Part shown: piece by piece, positions 16,701 through 23,326 of the stretch
Layout: each line of letters begins with the position of its first letter
How positions within the stretch are numbered: position 1 is the first letter of the stretch
Assembly: GCA_016934515.1 (NCBI GenBank)
Contig: JAFGSR010000050.1
Span: forward strand, 1 to 38,917
Reading direction: 5' to 3'
Length of the DNA stretch: 38,917 bases
From: Sedimentisphaerales bacterium
GTDB lineage: Bacteria > Planctomycetota > Phycisphaerae > Sedimentisphaerales > SM23-30
Made by a program: the position numbers and the translations under genes
The notes under the pieces: generated by a model
Told to the model about the DNA's origin: nothing
The model's input: only the letters and a program-made list of their open reading frames with translations
The model's database searches: none

Positions 16701-18283
16701 TTTACGACATTGATCACCCCCTCGATCGTCAGCGGGGTTACGCAAGCAAGGGTGACGCCTTTTCTCCCGGTTTCTTTAGCGTTACCCTGGGGAAAAAAGA
16801 CAGCCAGTCAATTTTAATTACTACCAGCCCAAAATCCATCGAAACCATTTCTGCTCACCGAAGCGCTCTTACTGAAAATGCACGTGTCAAAAATGAACTT
16901 GTTGCGAGACTTTCCAACGAAAGTGCCCGCAAAGACCCTCTGGCCAAAATGTTGGTAACCGCCCTGGATCAGTTTCTGGTACGCGGCCCGTCGGGTTGGC
17001 AAGTGCTGTCGGGGTATCCCTGGCTGGGCGTGGGTACCAGAGATGCCCTGTTTTGCGTTGATGGTCTGCTCGCCGCCGGCAGGGAGGATGTTGCCGAAGA
17101 TGTCATCCTCAATGCCGCCCACACCGAAAAAGACGGACTTCTGGCGGACTGGCTTAGCGGTGGACCCAAAACCTGTTTGAATGTTGAATCTTCGTTGCGA
17201 TTGTTTCTGGCGGCGGACAATTTTGTTAGGCAGACCGGCAAGGATTATTTTTGGGAGAGCCTGGTCGGCGATCAGCGTAGCATCCGTGAAGTCCTCGTGG
17301 ATATTTACGAAAAATTCCGCGATGGCAGCGGTATTAACACCGCTGCTGGTTCCATGGTTAACGTTGCCGGCAAATCTGCTGACGGTTCCCCTGTTGTTTC
17401 AACCGTTATCAGGGCCGATCGTCCCGCATTGGATTTTGAAACCGGTTTATTGTACTGCCCGGCGGGTAGTACCTGGATGAACACTTCCAATCCCGCCGCT
17501 ACTCCAAGAGCTGGTTTTCCGGTGGAGATTCAGGCCCAGTGGTATCAGGTGCTGGAAGTGCTGGCGAAGGTCTATCCCCCTTATGCCGAAGAAGCCCGCC
17601 AAATCCGAGATCTCATAATCCAGAATTTTACAAAACTGTTTTGGTCCGATCAGAAAGGCTACCTTGCAGATGTTTTGATAGCGTCAAACCCCAACACTTC
17701 GAGAAAGGCGCTATCCGATTATGCTTTGCGGTTCAACCAGTTAGCAGCTGTTCATGCCGGACTCGTTTCCGTTGAAAATTCACGCGTAATCGTGGACAAA
17801 ATAACTTCGCGTCTGCTGGTTTCTGCTTCGTTGCGATCGCTAGCCGAGATGCCTTTAGCGGTTCCCTTAAAAATCGTTAACGAACAAGGCGAACTTTTAG
17901 CCGATCCGCGGTTACCGTATCAGGGCAGCTACACGGGCAACGAGACCCAGCGGCGCCTGGCTTTTCACAACGGTACCGCCTGGCCTTGGGCTTACCCCGG
18001 ATACGTCGAGGCTCGCGCTGCTGTATTCGACTTTTCCGACCTGGCGGTCAAACAAGCTCTGGCATTTTTTGAACCATTCCGTAGCGAATTGACCCAGGGC
18101 GTACTGGGCAGCATCTCCGAAATCAAAGACGGCAATTTTCCCCACACTCCACGGGGCTGCGGCGCTTACGCACTCAGCGTTGCTGAGGTTCTGCGGGTTT
18201 ACCTACGCTTGAAATACCAACAAAACCACCACCAAAGTCCGCAACAAACAAAGATGATTGCCACCAATGAAATTGAAAGTTGA
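13739..18283 (+). CDS. Bifunctional glycogen debranching fusion: GH13 plus GDE (GH133-type)
   Basis: This 1514-residue cytoplasmic protein joins two enzymes. Residues 1-130 look like a beta domain. Residues 170-530 are a GH13 alpha-amylase-type barrel with all four motifs: DMVINH at 267-272, GFRLD with nucleophile Asp340, LLEG with acid/base Glu369, and ETHDND with His427-Asp428. Residues about 800-1040 resemble the archaeal/bacterial GDE N-terminal domain (TNGVGSY at 811-817). Residues about 1060-1490 match the amylo-alpha-1,6-glucosidase catalytic domain (GTRDALF near 1099-1105, HNGTAWPW at 1410-1417). The pair should give glucanotransferase and alpha-1,6-glucosidase activity on glycogen branches. 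The order and size mirror the eukaryotic debranching enzyme. No signal peptide is present. The start lacks a clear ribosome site and is the first ATG after the promoter. The GH13 half could act as amylase rather than transferase. Confidence 0.9.
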   Translation: MQNTQDNIVSIEYKPSKNRNLLQYSVLRIRVRVRTQNSDSVGPYKVIIRTNLCQSGRIRRQMIDLIERGQSYSTDFYDIPAIYDVRENEYKADVLLNEVGYFEFKPRVESANKHQPWVKWAPGPNIGISVCPLEYGRNNSIYCAFIRQFVKDKNKASLRDEKLENTIRSLEEQGAFVIPPGGNFDNFKEELPFIIEDLGMKIIHLLPINPVPVSYGRMGMYGSPYATTDYFGIDHTYGTFSRYKTIEDQFLDLTSTIHELGAKVLLDMVINHTGWASTINFTHSQWRKVDKNGKIISPGAWDVVWGDLVELDYKHRDLWKYMAEVFLVWCRRGIDGFRLDAGYMVPLEVWQYIISKVREEYPHAMFLLEGLGGPWETTEKLLTEGQMNWAYSELFQNYSREQIFNYLDYAQRVSAEKGLLVHYAETHDNDRLAKKGKIYARMRLYISALTSFVGAWGFANGVEWLATEKIDVHRNAGLNWGNPENLVSEITRLNRILNDNPAFWDYRIKIVDLDNADILAFYRTNRDLTNIILCVINLNVEQARSFRWPLAQTDFAGELQAECALRDLFTENQTQLPVGKLLQGTLSPGGCLIYRLLPRGIEQKPTIPAIYDVSGGKTALIYRILLNRFKPHEVGRIDQEKLLHQVNDFRKFIVLVNTATLATLIRADDFETLLNEIPDEMVDRHSAVWTFSDRNKQFIISGDKWLLTYTFLPCTAYLKTPGETIMVESIPTEDQLGYLAFFPPQPENQTATLTFNWKIKRDRQVERQWQNQEYPILSAPSGLKAVRSQKIYPLKLQKQQLVKDSSTVLLTNGVGSYCQCSAIPQQINSKYDCLLAVATDSADPANRLALVKTAKETVQIGDKYFDLDESFLTSFTRYPQPLWEFSYDDGEYFLILERSLVMPYGENELYVRYKLREANVPVTLISKFYLECRGYHDQSRADQPLPRKFEQASRALSEQVGVGFAPIPELSLRLIARHGEFVSQPHWIYDIDHPLDRQRGYASKGDAFSPGFFSVTLGKKDSQSILITTSPKSIETISAHRSALTENARVKNELVARLSNESARKDPLAKMLVTALDQFLVRGPSGWQVLSGYPWLGVGTRDALFCVDGLLAAGREDVAEDVILNAAHTEKDGLLADWLSGGPKTCLNVESSLRLFLAADNFVRQTGKDYFWESLVGDQRSIREVLVDIYEKFRDGSGINTAAGSMVNVAGKSADGSPVVSTVIRADRPALDFETGLLYCPAGSTWMNTSNPAATPRAGFPVEIQAQWYQVLEVLAKVYPPYAEEARQIRDLIIQNFTKLFWSDQKGYLADVLIASNPNTSRKALSDYALRFNQLAAVHAGLVSVENSRVIVDKITSRLLVSASLRSLAEMPLAVPLKIVNEQGELLADPRLPYQGSYTGNETQRRLAFHNGTAWPWAYPGYVEARAAVFDFSDLAVKQALAFFEPFRSELTQGVLGSISEIKDGNFPHTPRGCGAYALSVAEVLRVYLRLKYQQNHHQSPQQTKMIATNEIES

Positions 18284-18294
18284 CTTGCTGCAAT

Positions 18295-18501
18295 GCGCAA
18301 AAAAAAACTTGGCATGACGGCCCGTCGGTCGGGGATTGTGGGGCACGAGCGTCACACCAAGTAATAAGTTTAAAAATTCAATATTGCTAATCTAAGGATC
18401 TTAACAACATCTATGCTTTACCCTTACCTGTAGCTGCTATCGTCAGATATGAAATTTTGCGTAATAGGGGTAATTCGGTTTTTTGCCCTCGAAAAGCCTG
18501 A
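18295..18501 (-). ncRNA. Candidate small RNA, copy A
   Basis: Read on the minus strand, this stretch matches copy B (19849-20046) in three conserved blocks. First is a 5' hairpin block (GGCTTTT paired with AAAAACC; the pairing is perfect in copy B). Next is a middle block with CGAATT, CCCTATT, GACGATA and GGTAAGG. Last is a 54-base 3' hairpin followed by nine T residues, the layout of an independent transcript ending at an intrinsic terminator. No frame is conserved between copies. It is antisense-oriented to both neighbouring genes and lies downstream of the debranching gene. No matching promoter is convincing in both copies, so the 5' end is approximate. It could instead be a dispersed repeat without transcription. 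Confidence 0.5.
18299..18361 (-). terminator. Intrinsic terminator of candidate RNA copy A
   Basis: The hairpin at 18308-18361 closes with CTTGG/CCAAG and has a second paired tier (CCCGT with ACGAG, one mismatch) around a C-rich loop read on the minus strand. Nine T residues follow on the minus strand (18307-18299). There is no T-run on the plus strand, so it is directed against minus-strand transcription. Confidence 0.7.
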
Positions 18502-18653
18502 CCTTCTACCCGGTAACTTACTTTTTGGCAAGATTTTATCCAGTCTGGAATACTGCGGGCGTTTTGTAAAAGATTAAATATCCGATCAAAATCTAAGCTT
18601 GCTGAGCCGAATCACGATTTTCATTGGGCATACCGGATTATCTAACTGTATCT

Positions 18654-18683
18654 TTGACTCCAAGCCGATTGTTGTTATATAAT
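18654..18683 (+). promoter_or_regulatory. Strong sigma70-type promoter for the aldo/keto reductase
   Basis: TTGACT (18654-18659), an 18-base spacer and a perfect TATAAT (18678-18683) point at the gene starting at 18758. The leader would be about 68 bases. The 250 bases before it are occupied by RNA copy A and then a plain AT-rich stretch. Confidence 0.75.
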
Positions 18684-18757
18684 TTTGGAAAGAAGTTAAT
18701 TATCCATTCCGATGGTTCTCTTTGCTTTGTTGTCAATTAGTGATATAGGAGCTAATC

Positions 18758-19759
18758 ATGAAAAGGCGTGATTTCCTCAAGAAAAGCGTCCTTGCTGCCG
18801 GAACTGTTACCATGTCCCAAACCATCGGCTGTTATACGGAGAAGTCCATGGACAATAAATCTGTTTCAACATCCTCAAATCCGCCGAGGTTGTCCCGCAG
18901 ACCTTATGGCAGCACCGGTCGAGAGCTTTCCATCATAGGCTTCGGCGGCATAGTCGTTATGAATGCCGAACAGGACCATGCCAACCGAGTCGTAGCCGAA
19001 TCAGTTGAAAAGGGGGTTAATTACTTCGATGTTGCCCCGTCCTATGGCGATGCCGAAACCAAACTCGGTCCGGCTTTGGAACCCTATCGCAAAAAAGTAT
19101 TTTTGGCCTGCAAGACCACCGAACGTACCCGTGCCGGCGCCGCAAGAGAACTGGAAAATTCGCTCAAGACTATGCGAACGGATTACTTTGATTTGTACCA
19201 GTTGCACGCGATAACCGATCTGGAAAAAGATGTCGATGCGGTGTTTGCAAAAGGTGGTGCTATGGAAGTTTTTATCGAAGCCCAAAAGTCAGGCCGCGTC
19301 CGCCATCTGGGCTTTTCGGCCCATTCTGTTGAAGCCGCCTTAGCCGCCATGGATAGCTACGATTTTGATTCGATTCTTTTTCCGATTAATTTCGCTACTT
19401 TTTATCAGGGGAATTTCGGTCCCCGGGTTATCGCCCGTGCACAGCAAAAGGGCATGGCCTGTCTGGCCTTAAAAGCCCTGGCTCGCCAGAAGTGGCCCAA
19501 CAACGATCCGCTGCGTGAAAAATATCCCAAATGCTGGTATCAACCTGTAACCGATCCCTTTGAAGCCGAACAGGCCTTGCGTTTCACACTGAGTCAACCC
19601 GTTACCGCCGCTATTCCACCAGGCGAAGAATCCCTGTTCCGTTTAGCGATAGATTTGGCTATGAATTTTAAACCGCTCACCCCGGAGCAAAATAATTCAC
19701 TGAAAACCCTCGCCGGGGACCTCGACCCGATTTTCTCCGCCGCGAACAAGCAAACCTGA
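18758..19759 (+). CDS. Tat-exported aldo/keto reductase
   Basis: This 333-residue NAD(P)H-dependent oxidoreductase belongs to the aldo/keto reductase family. The N-terminus is a twin-arginine signal (KRRDFLKKS, residues 2-10) followed by a hydrophobic stretch and IGC at 23-25, so it is probably exported folded, with cofactor bound, and perhaps lipid-anchored. The full catalytic tetrad is visible: Asp91 and Tyr96 in FDVAPSYG, Lys119 in ACKT, His150 in YQLH. The barrel is of normal length. The ribosome site is TAGGAG, and the gene has its own strong promoter. It is flanked by two same-direction copies of the candidate RNA element. Many planctomycete genomes hold many such exported reductases; the sugar or aldehyde substrate is not known. 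Confidence 0.9.
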   Translation: MKRRDFLKKSVLAAGTVTMSQTIGCYTEKSMDNKSVSTSSNPPRLSRRPYGSTGRELSIIGFGGIVVMNAEQDHANRVVAESVEKGVNYFDVAPSYGDAETKLGPALEPYRKKVFLACKTTERTRAGAARELENSLKTMRTDYFDLYQLHAITDLEKDVDAVFAKGGAMEVFIEAQKSGRVRHLGFSAHSVEAALAAMDSYDFDSILFPINFATFYQGNFGPRVIARAQQKGMACLALKALARQKWPNNDPLREKYPKCWYQPVTDPFEAEQALRFTLSQPVTAAIPPGEESLFRLAIDLAMNFKPLTPEQNNSLKTLAGDLDPIFSAANKQT

Positions 19760-19848
19760 AAACAGCAGCATTTTAGTTATTAGCGGTGAAAATTAACGGA
19801 TTATTTCCACTATATGCTGGTGGGGGGATTAAATTTTACCATAAATCG

Positions 19849-20046
19849 GCGCAAAAAAAACTTGGCATGACGGCCCGTTGGTCGGGGATTGTGGGGTACG
19901 GGTGCCATACCAAGTAAATAAGAATTAATATTCAATTTTTCGCAGGGACTTCAACCCCTCCATAATCCCTTACCATCAGTATTATCGTCGGATAAAAATT
20001 ACTACGCAATAGGGAAAATTCGGTTTTTAGCCTTCGAAAAACCTGA
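19849..20046 (-). ncRNA. Candidate small RNA, copy B
   Basis: This is the second copy of the element at 18295-18501, in the same direction. On the minus strand its 5' hairpin pairs GGTTTTT with AAAAACC perfectly around an eight-base loop. The middle blocks CGAATT, CCCTATTGCGTA, GACGATA and GGTAAGG are conserved, and the 3' terminator hairpin is followed by eight T residues. Some differences from copy A keep pairing (for example a G-T pair here is a G-C pair in copy A) while others weaken it. It starts about 230 bases after the stop of the response regulator gene, so it could be processed from that operon's 3' end; copy A has no such gene upstream, which argues for autonomous transcription. 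Confidence 0.5.
19853..19914 (-). terminator. Intrinsic terminator of candidate RNA copy B
   Basis: The 54-base hairpin (19861-19914) has CTTGG/CCAAG, ATG/CAT and CCCGT/ACGGG tiers, a C-rich loop on the minus strand, and eight T residues at 19860-19853 on the minus strand. Confidence 0.7.
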
Positions 20047-20244
20047 TATTAAGCCCTATAAATCTTTGTAACTCTTTGTGTGGTAGGACCTTATTTGGTG
20101 GGCTTACAAATATTGAATGAAGAGAAGTGTGCAGCGTAGTCTTTCGGTTATGGAACTGATGGCAAAAGAACTGTGATTTTTGGTGCGGAAATTCAGATGC
20201 TGGGGAATTAGAACCTGAGGCAATTTTAGTGACGGGTGTAAACT

Positions 20245-20286
20245 TGGACAGGATGGGCAATTTTCCGGGAGGAAATTACCTGTCCA
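20245..20286 (-). terminator. Long hairpin spanning the stop codon of the response regulator
   Basis: TGGACAGG (20245-20252) pairs perfectly with CCTGTCCA (20279-20286), and the inner AATTTTCC/GGAAATT tier closes on a four-base loop. The stop codon lies inside the stem. No T-run follows on the minus strand, so it may protect the 3' end or act as a weak terminator rather than as a classical one. The rest of 20047-20244 shows nothing recognisable. Confidence 0.4.
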
Positions 20287-20944
20287 GGGAGGTCAATCCC
20301 TCGCGAATTGCATATTTAGTGAGTTCCGCCACGCTGTGAATGCTGAGCTTTTCCATGATATGCTGGCGGTGAGTTTCAATGGTTTTGACGCTGACATGAC
20401 ACTCAGTTGCGATTTGCTTAGTGGTGTTTCCCTCGGCTAATAGTTGGAGCACTTCTCGCTCACGATTGGTCAGGAGCGAAAACACCGAAGCCTGTTCGCC
20501 AGTGGGTTTGTGGACGAAATCTTCCACTATCAAATCCGCGATTCCCGGACTGAGGTAGGTATGGTTGGAGACGACCGTTTCTATTGCGCGAATAAGTTCT
20601 TCGAATGCGCAGTCTTTGAGCAGATAGCCGCAGGCGTTGGCTTTGAACATTTCCGTTACGAAACGACGGTCCGAATGCATCGACAACGCGATTATCTTAG
20701 TATCCGGCAGCAGCGACAATATCTGCCGTGTCGCCTCAATCCCGTTCAAATCGGGCATACTTACATCCATGACCACTACAGCAGGTCTGAGCTTGGTTGC
20801 CAGTTCTACCGCAGACCGGCCGTTATCGGCGTCCGCCACAACCTCCATGTCAGACTGTTTTTCTATCAGTGCCCGCAACCCATCCCGGATAATCTTGTGA
20901 TCGTCCGCCAGTAAAATGCTGATGCTTGTTTTTTTGCCTTCCAT
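20276..20944 (-). CDS. NarL/LuxR-type response regulator
   Basis: This 222-residue two-component transcription factor has a receiver domain (about 7-125) with acidic pair Asp14-Asp15, phospho-acceptor Asp60 in VVMDVSMPD, and the conserved Lys in YLLKD. A LuxR-type helix-turn-helix follows at about 150-215 (LTNREREVLQLLAEG, then VSVKTIETH). It should be phosphorylated by the kinase encoded just upstream: the kinase stop and this start codon are separated by only four bases. The target genes are not identifiable here. The transcript ends in or after a long hairpin around the stop codon. The gene is intact and of normal length for the family. Confidence 0.93.
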   Translation of the reverse strand: MEGKKTSISILLADDHKIIRDGLRALIEKQSDMEVVADADNGRSAVELATKLRPAVVVMDVSMPDLNGIEATRQILSLLPDTKIIALSMHSDRRFVTEMFKANACGYLLKDCAFEELIRAIETVVSNHTYLSPGIADLIVEDFVHKPTGEQASVFSLLTNREREVLQLLAEGNTTKQIATECHVSVKTIETHRQHIMEKLSIHSVAELTKYAIREGLTSLDR

Positions 20945-20948
20945 TTAG

Positions 20949-22757
20949 TCACTCGCCCTTTATTGGTGCCGACAATTTTATGGTTGTGCCTTTGGCCGGA
21001 TGGGTATCTATCTGAAAATCACCACCCATAAAGGTCAAACGTTCGCGAATATTAAACAAACCAAATCCGGCCGGTCTGGTTGATGATTTCACTTTAGCGT
21101 AGTCAAAACCAATGCCATTGTCGGTTACCGAAATTTCAATTTTATCGTCTTGTTGTTTTAACGATATATTAACCTTACTGGCTCGGGCATGTTTAGCCAC
21201 ATTGATCAGTAACTCGCGCACCGCCTGAAAAAACAGCACTTGAATATCGGTGGAAATTGAGCTTTCAACTGGGCTGTCCATAAAGTTGACTTCTAAACCG
21301 TGTTGCTGCCCAGTCTTGTCCACCAGCCATTCCAGTGCCGCTTGCAGTCCTAATTCGTACAGAATAGGAGGGCTTAATTCGAAAGTCAATGTTCGAGTAA
21401 ATTTTATTGCTTCATCAATCATTGAACCGAGTTCATCCATTGATTTACGGTGTTCATTAGTATCAACCATTTGCCGGATGGACCCCAGTTTGATTTTCGA
21501 CAGAGCCAAGACCTGACCGATATTATCGTGCAGCAGAGTGGACATGTGTCGGCGTTGGCGTTCTTCGGTCAGGGATAATTCCGATGCCAGAAAGCGCAGT
21601 TGTTGCTGATATTCCTGGAGTTTTTTTTCAGCCTGCCTTTGTTCGGTAATGTCGGTTCCCGAAGCTAGAGTACCGGTAATGTTACCCATATCATCTCTAA
21701 TTACCGTATTGTGCCAGGCGATGAGCTTTTCTTCCCCCTTTGAAGTGATAATCGGATTTTCATGATGTTCGACCGGCCCAATATTGTTTTCCATCAATTT
21801 ACTGAAAGTTAATTTGGTTTCATTCCGGTGCCAGGCCGGCAGGAAATTAGAAAACCAGTTTTTTCCGAGAATCTGTTCCTTTGAATATCCCAGAATTTCG
21901 CACCCTTTTTGATTGATCAGGCCCACATTTCCGTTCGCATTAATTGCCAGAATAATCGCTCCGGCAATATCGAGGTACTGTTGAGCACGATTTATCTCTT
22001 CACGTAATTGTTGTTCAGCAGCAATGAGTTGCTGGTTGGCCGCTTCCAACTGCTGATTGGCCGCGCGTAATTGCTGCTCATTGGCCGTCAATTGCTGATT
22101 GGCTGCGCGTAATTGTTGTTCGTTGGCTGACAATTGCTGATTGGCCGCGCGTAATTGCTGCTCATTGGCCGACAACTGCTGATTGGCTGCGCGTAATTGT
22201 TGTTCGTTGGCTGACAATTGCTGATTGGCCGCGCGTAATTGTTGCTCATTGGCTGACAATTGCTGATTGGCTGCGCGTAATTGTTGCTCATTGGCTGTTA
22301 ATTGCTGATTGGTAGCTGTGAGTTGCTGATTCGCGGCCCTCAAAGCCTGTTTAGCTTGCCGACGCTTAACGATGAGGTCCCAATCCCGCAGGGTTCGCTC
22401 AGCAACATGCGGCAGGTCGGAAATGTTTTCCGAGGACTTGACAATATAGTCCATCGCCCCGGCTTTCATTGTCTTGACAACCCTGACTTCATCGCCGTAA
22501 TCCGTAATCACCACAATCGGGTATTTGGTCGTCAGTTTGCCTTTGAAAAAAGTATCCACCGAAACACTGTCCGGGTGAAATATGTCCACGAAAATCAAAT
22601 CCACACTTTCGCGGTCCAGATAATCTATGGCTTGGGCAGGAGTATCAACAATGGTCAGTTCAAAGGGCTTTTTGCTGTGTTTGAATTTTCGGGCTATCAA
22701 GGCCGCTTGTGCCTCGTCGTCCTCCACCAGCAAAATATTGAAAATTTTTTCGGCCAT
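20949..22757 (-). CDS. Histidine kinase: receiver, coiled-coil repeat, PAS, HisKA_3
   Basis: This 602-residue signalling protein has no membrane segment, so it is cytoplasmic. An N-terminal receiver (about 5-125) carries Glu12-Asp13, phospho-acceptor Asp58 and Lys107. A coiled coil follows at 141-256 with six consecutive 14-residue units of the type ANEQQLRAANQQLS. A PAS domain lies at about 257-372, and a NarL-type kinase core follows: HisKA_3 with His410 in LLHDNIGQ, an RELLINVAKHA box and a DNGIGFD ATP-binding box, ending near 600. Phosphorylation of the receiver by another kinase probably tunes output through the coiled coil. It lies between cheD (gap 9 bases) and the response regulator (gap 4 bases). 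What PAS senses is unknown. Confidence 0.92.
   Translation of the reverse strand: MAEKIFNILLVEDDEAQAALIARKFKHSKKPFELTIVDTPAQAIDYLDRESVDLIFVDIFHPDSVSVDTFFKGKLTTKYPIVVITDYGDEVRVVKTMKAGAMDYIVKSSENISDLPHVAERTLRDWDLIVKRRQAKQALRAANQQLTATNQQLTANEQQLRAANQQLSANEQQLRAANQQLSANEQQLRAANQQLSANEQQLRAANQQLSANEQQLRAANQQLTANEQQLRAANQQLEAANQQLIAAEQQLREEINRAQQYLDIAGAIILAINANGNVGLINQKGCEILGYSKEQILGKNWFSNFLPAWHRNETKLTFSKLMENNIGPVEHHENPIITSKGEEKLIAWHNTVIRDDMGNITGTLASGTDITEQRQAEKKLQEYQQQLRFLASELSLTEERQRRHMSTLLHDNIGQVLALSKIKLGSIRQMVDTNEHRKSMDELGSMIDEAIKFTRTLTFELSPPILYELGLQAALEWLVDKTGQQHGLEVNFMDSPVESSISTDIQVLFFQAVRELLINVAKHARASKVNISLKQQDDKIEISVTDNGIGFDYAKVKSSTRPAGFGLFNIRERLTFMGGDFQIDTHPAKGTTIKLSAPIKGE
22044..22295 (-). 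repeat. Six tandem 42-bp repeats inside the histidine kinase gene
   Basis: Residues 155-238 of the kinase are six 14-residue units (ANEQQLRAANQQL plus S, T or E). At DNA level the 42-bp units differ mainly at third positions, such as cgtaattgttgttcg versus cgtaattgctgctca. Fourteen residues is exactly two heptads, so loss or gain of a unit keeps both the reading frame and the coiled-coil register. Confidence 0.95.
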
Positions 22758-22766
22758 AATGATGTG

Positions 22767-23303
22767 TTATTCGAAAATAACTTCCTTTGTTTCCCCGGCC
22801 GGTATTTGCGGTTCTTCGGAAAAATTCCACAACAGCATTTCGCGGCTACTGCCTTCGGTATAGTAACAGCAACCCTCTTTGACATCAAGCGTTATGCTGC
22901 GACGTAAATTAGCACCTATTGCTTCTGCCCTCACCGGAATATTCGCTTGAGCCAGCGTCTGTTTCACCGAATAAATATTGTCCTCGCAGATAGTATCATT
23001 CGGTTTGTTTAGCACATTGGCACCCCCAGCCAATACCGCTATGATACGGTCAATTTTCGCCCCGTATTCTACCATAATTTGAAGTTGTAGGGCAATAGCG
23101 TTTTCAGCGTATTTAAATTGGTTGTTTCCGGTTTGACTTTTCGGCGACTGCCCCGGGAGCATTATGTGTGCCAGTCCGCCGATTTTATGAAAAGAATCAT
23201 AAGCAACCACGGCCACGCACGACCCCAGAGCACTGGTTCTGATGATCGCGTTATTTCCACTGATCCGAACTTCGCCCGTATGAACATTGATCTCTTGTTT
23301 CAT
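22767..23303 (-). CDS. cheD: CheD-family protein glutamine deamidase
   Basis: This 178-residue protein matches the chemoreceptor glutamine deamidase family. The catalytic triad is visible: Cys29 in LGSCVAV, His46 in GGLAHIMLP and Thr23 upstream. The GGAN loop, family core position, is at about 112-116. CheD normally deamidates Gln to Glu on methyl-accepting chemoreceptors and binds CheC. Here it heads an operon with a histidine kinase and a LuxR-type regulator, and no chemoreceptor, CheA, CheC or CheY lies nearby. The start has no clear ribosome site, and a 163-bp MITE ends 23 bases before it. The target may be a distant chemoreceptor or a protein of this operon. The family call is sure; the role here is open. 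Confidence 0.92.
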   Translation of the reverse strand: MKQEINVHTGEVRISGNNAIIRTSALGSCVAVVAYDSFHKIGGLAHIMLPGQSPKSQTGNNQFKYAENAIALQLQIMVEYGAKIDRIIAVLAGGANVLNKPNDTICEDNIYSVKQTLAQANIPVRAEAIGANLRRSITLDVKEGCCYYTEGSSREMLLWNFSEEPQIPAGETKEVIFE

Positions 23304-23326
23304 TTAATTTTGATGCCAAAAACTTA

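Noticed and set aside
18308-18330. TTGGCATGAC in the repeat resembles the -24 box of a sigma54 promoter.
   Set aside because: The matching -12 TTGC element is absent at the right distance, and the same bases form the stem of a terminator hairpin in both copies.
20027-20260. A 77-residue minus-strand open frame overlapping the 5' end of RNA copy B.
   Set aside because: It has no ribosome site and no counterpart frame in copy A, so it is probably chance.
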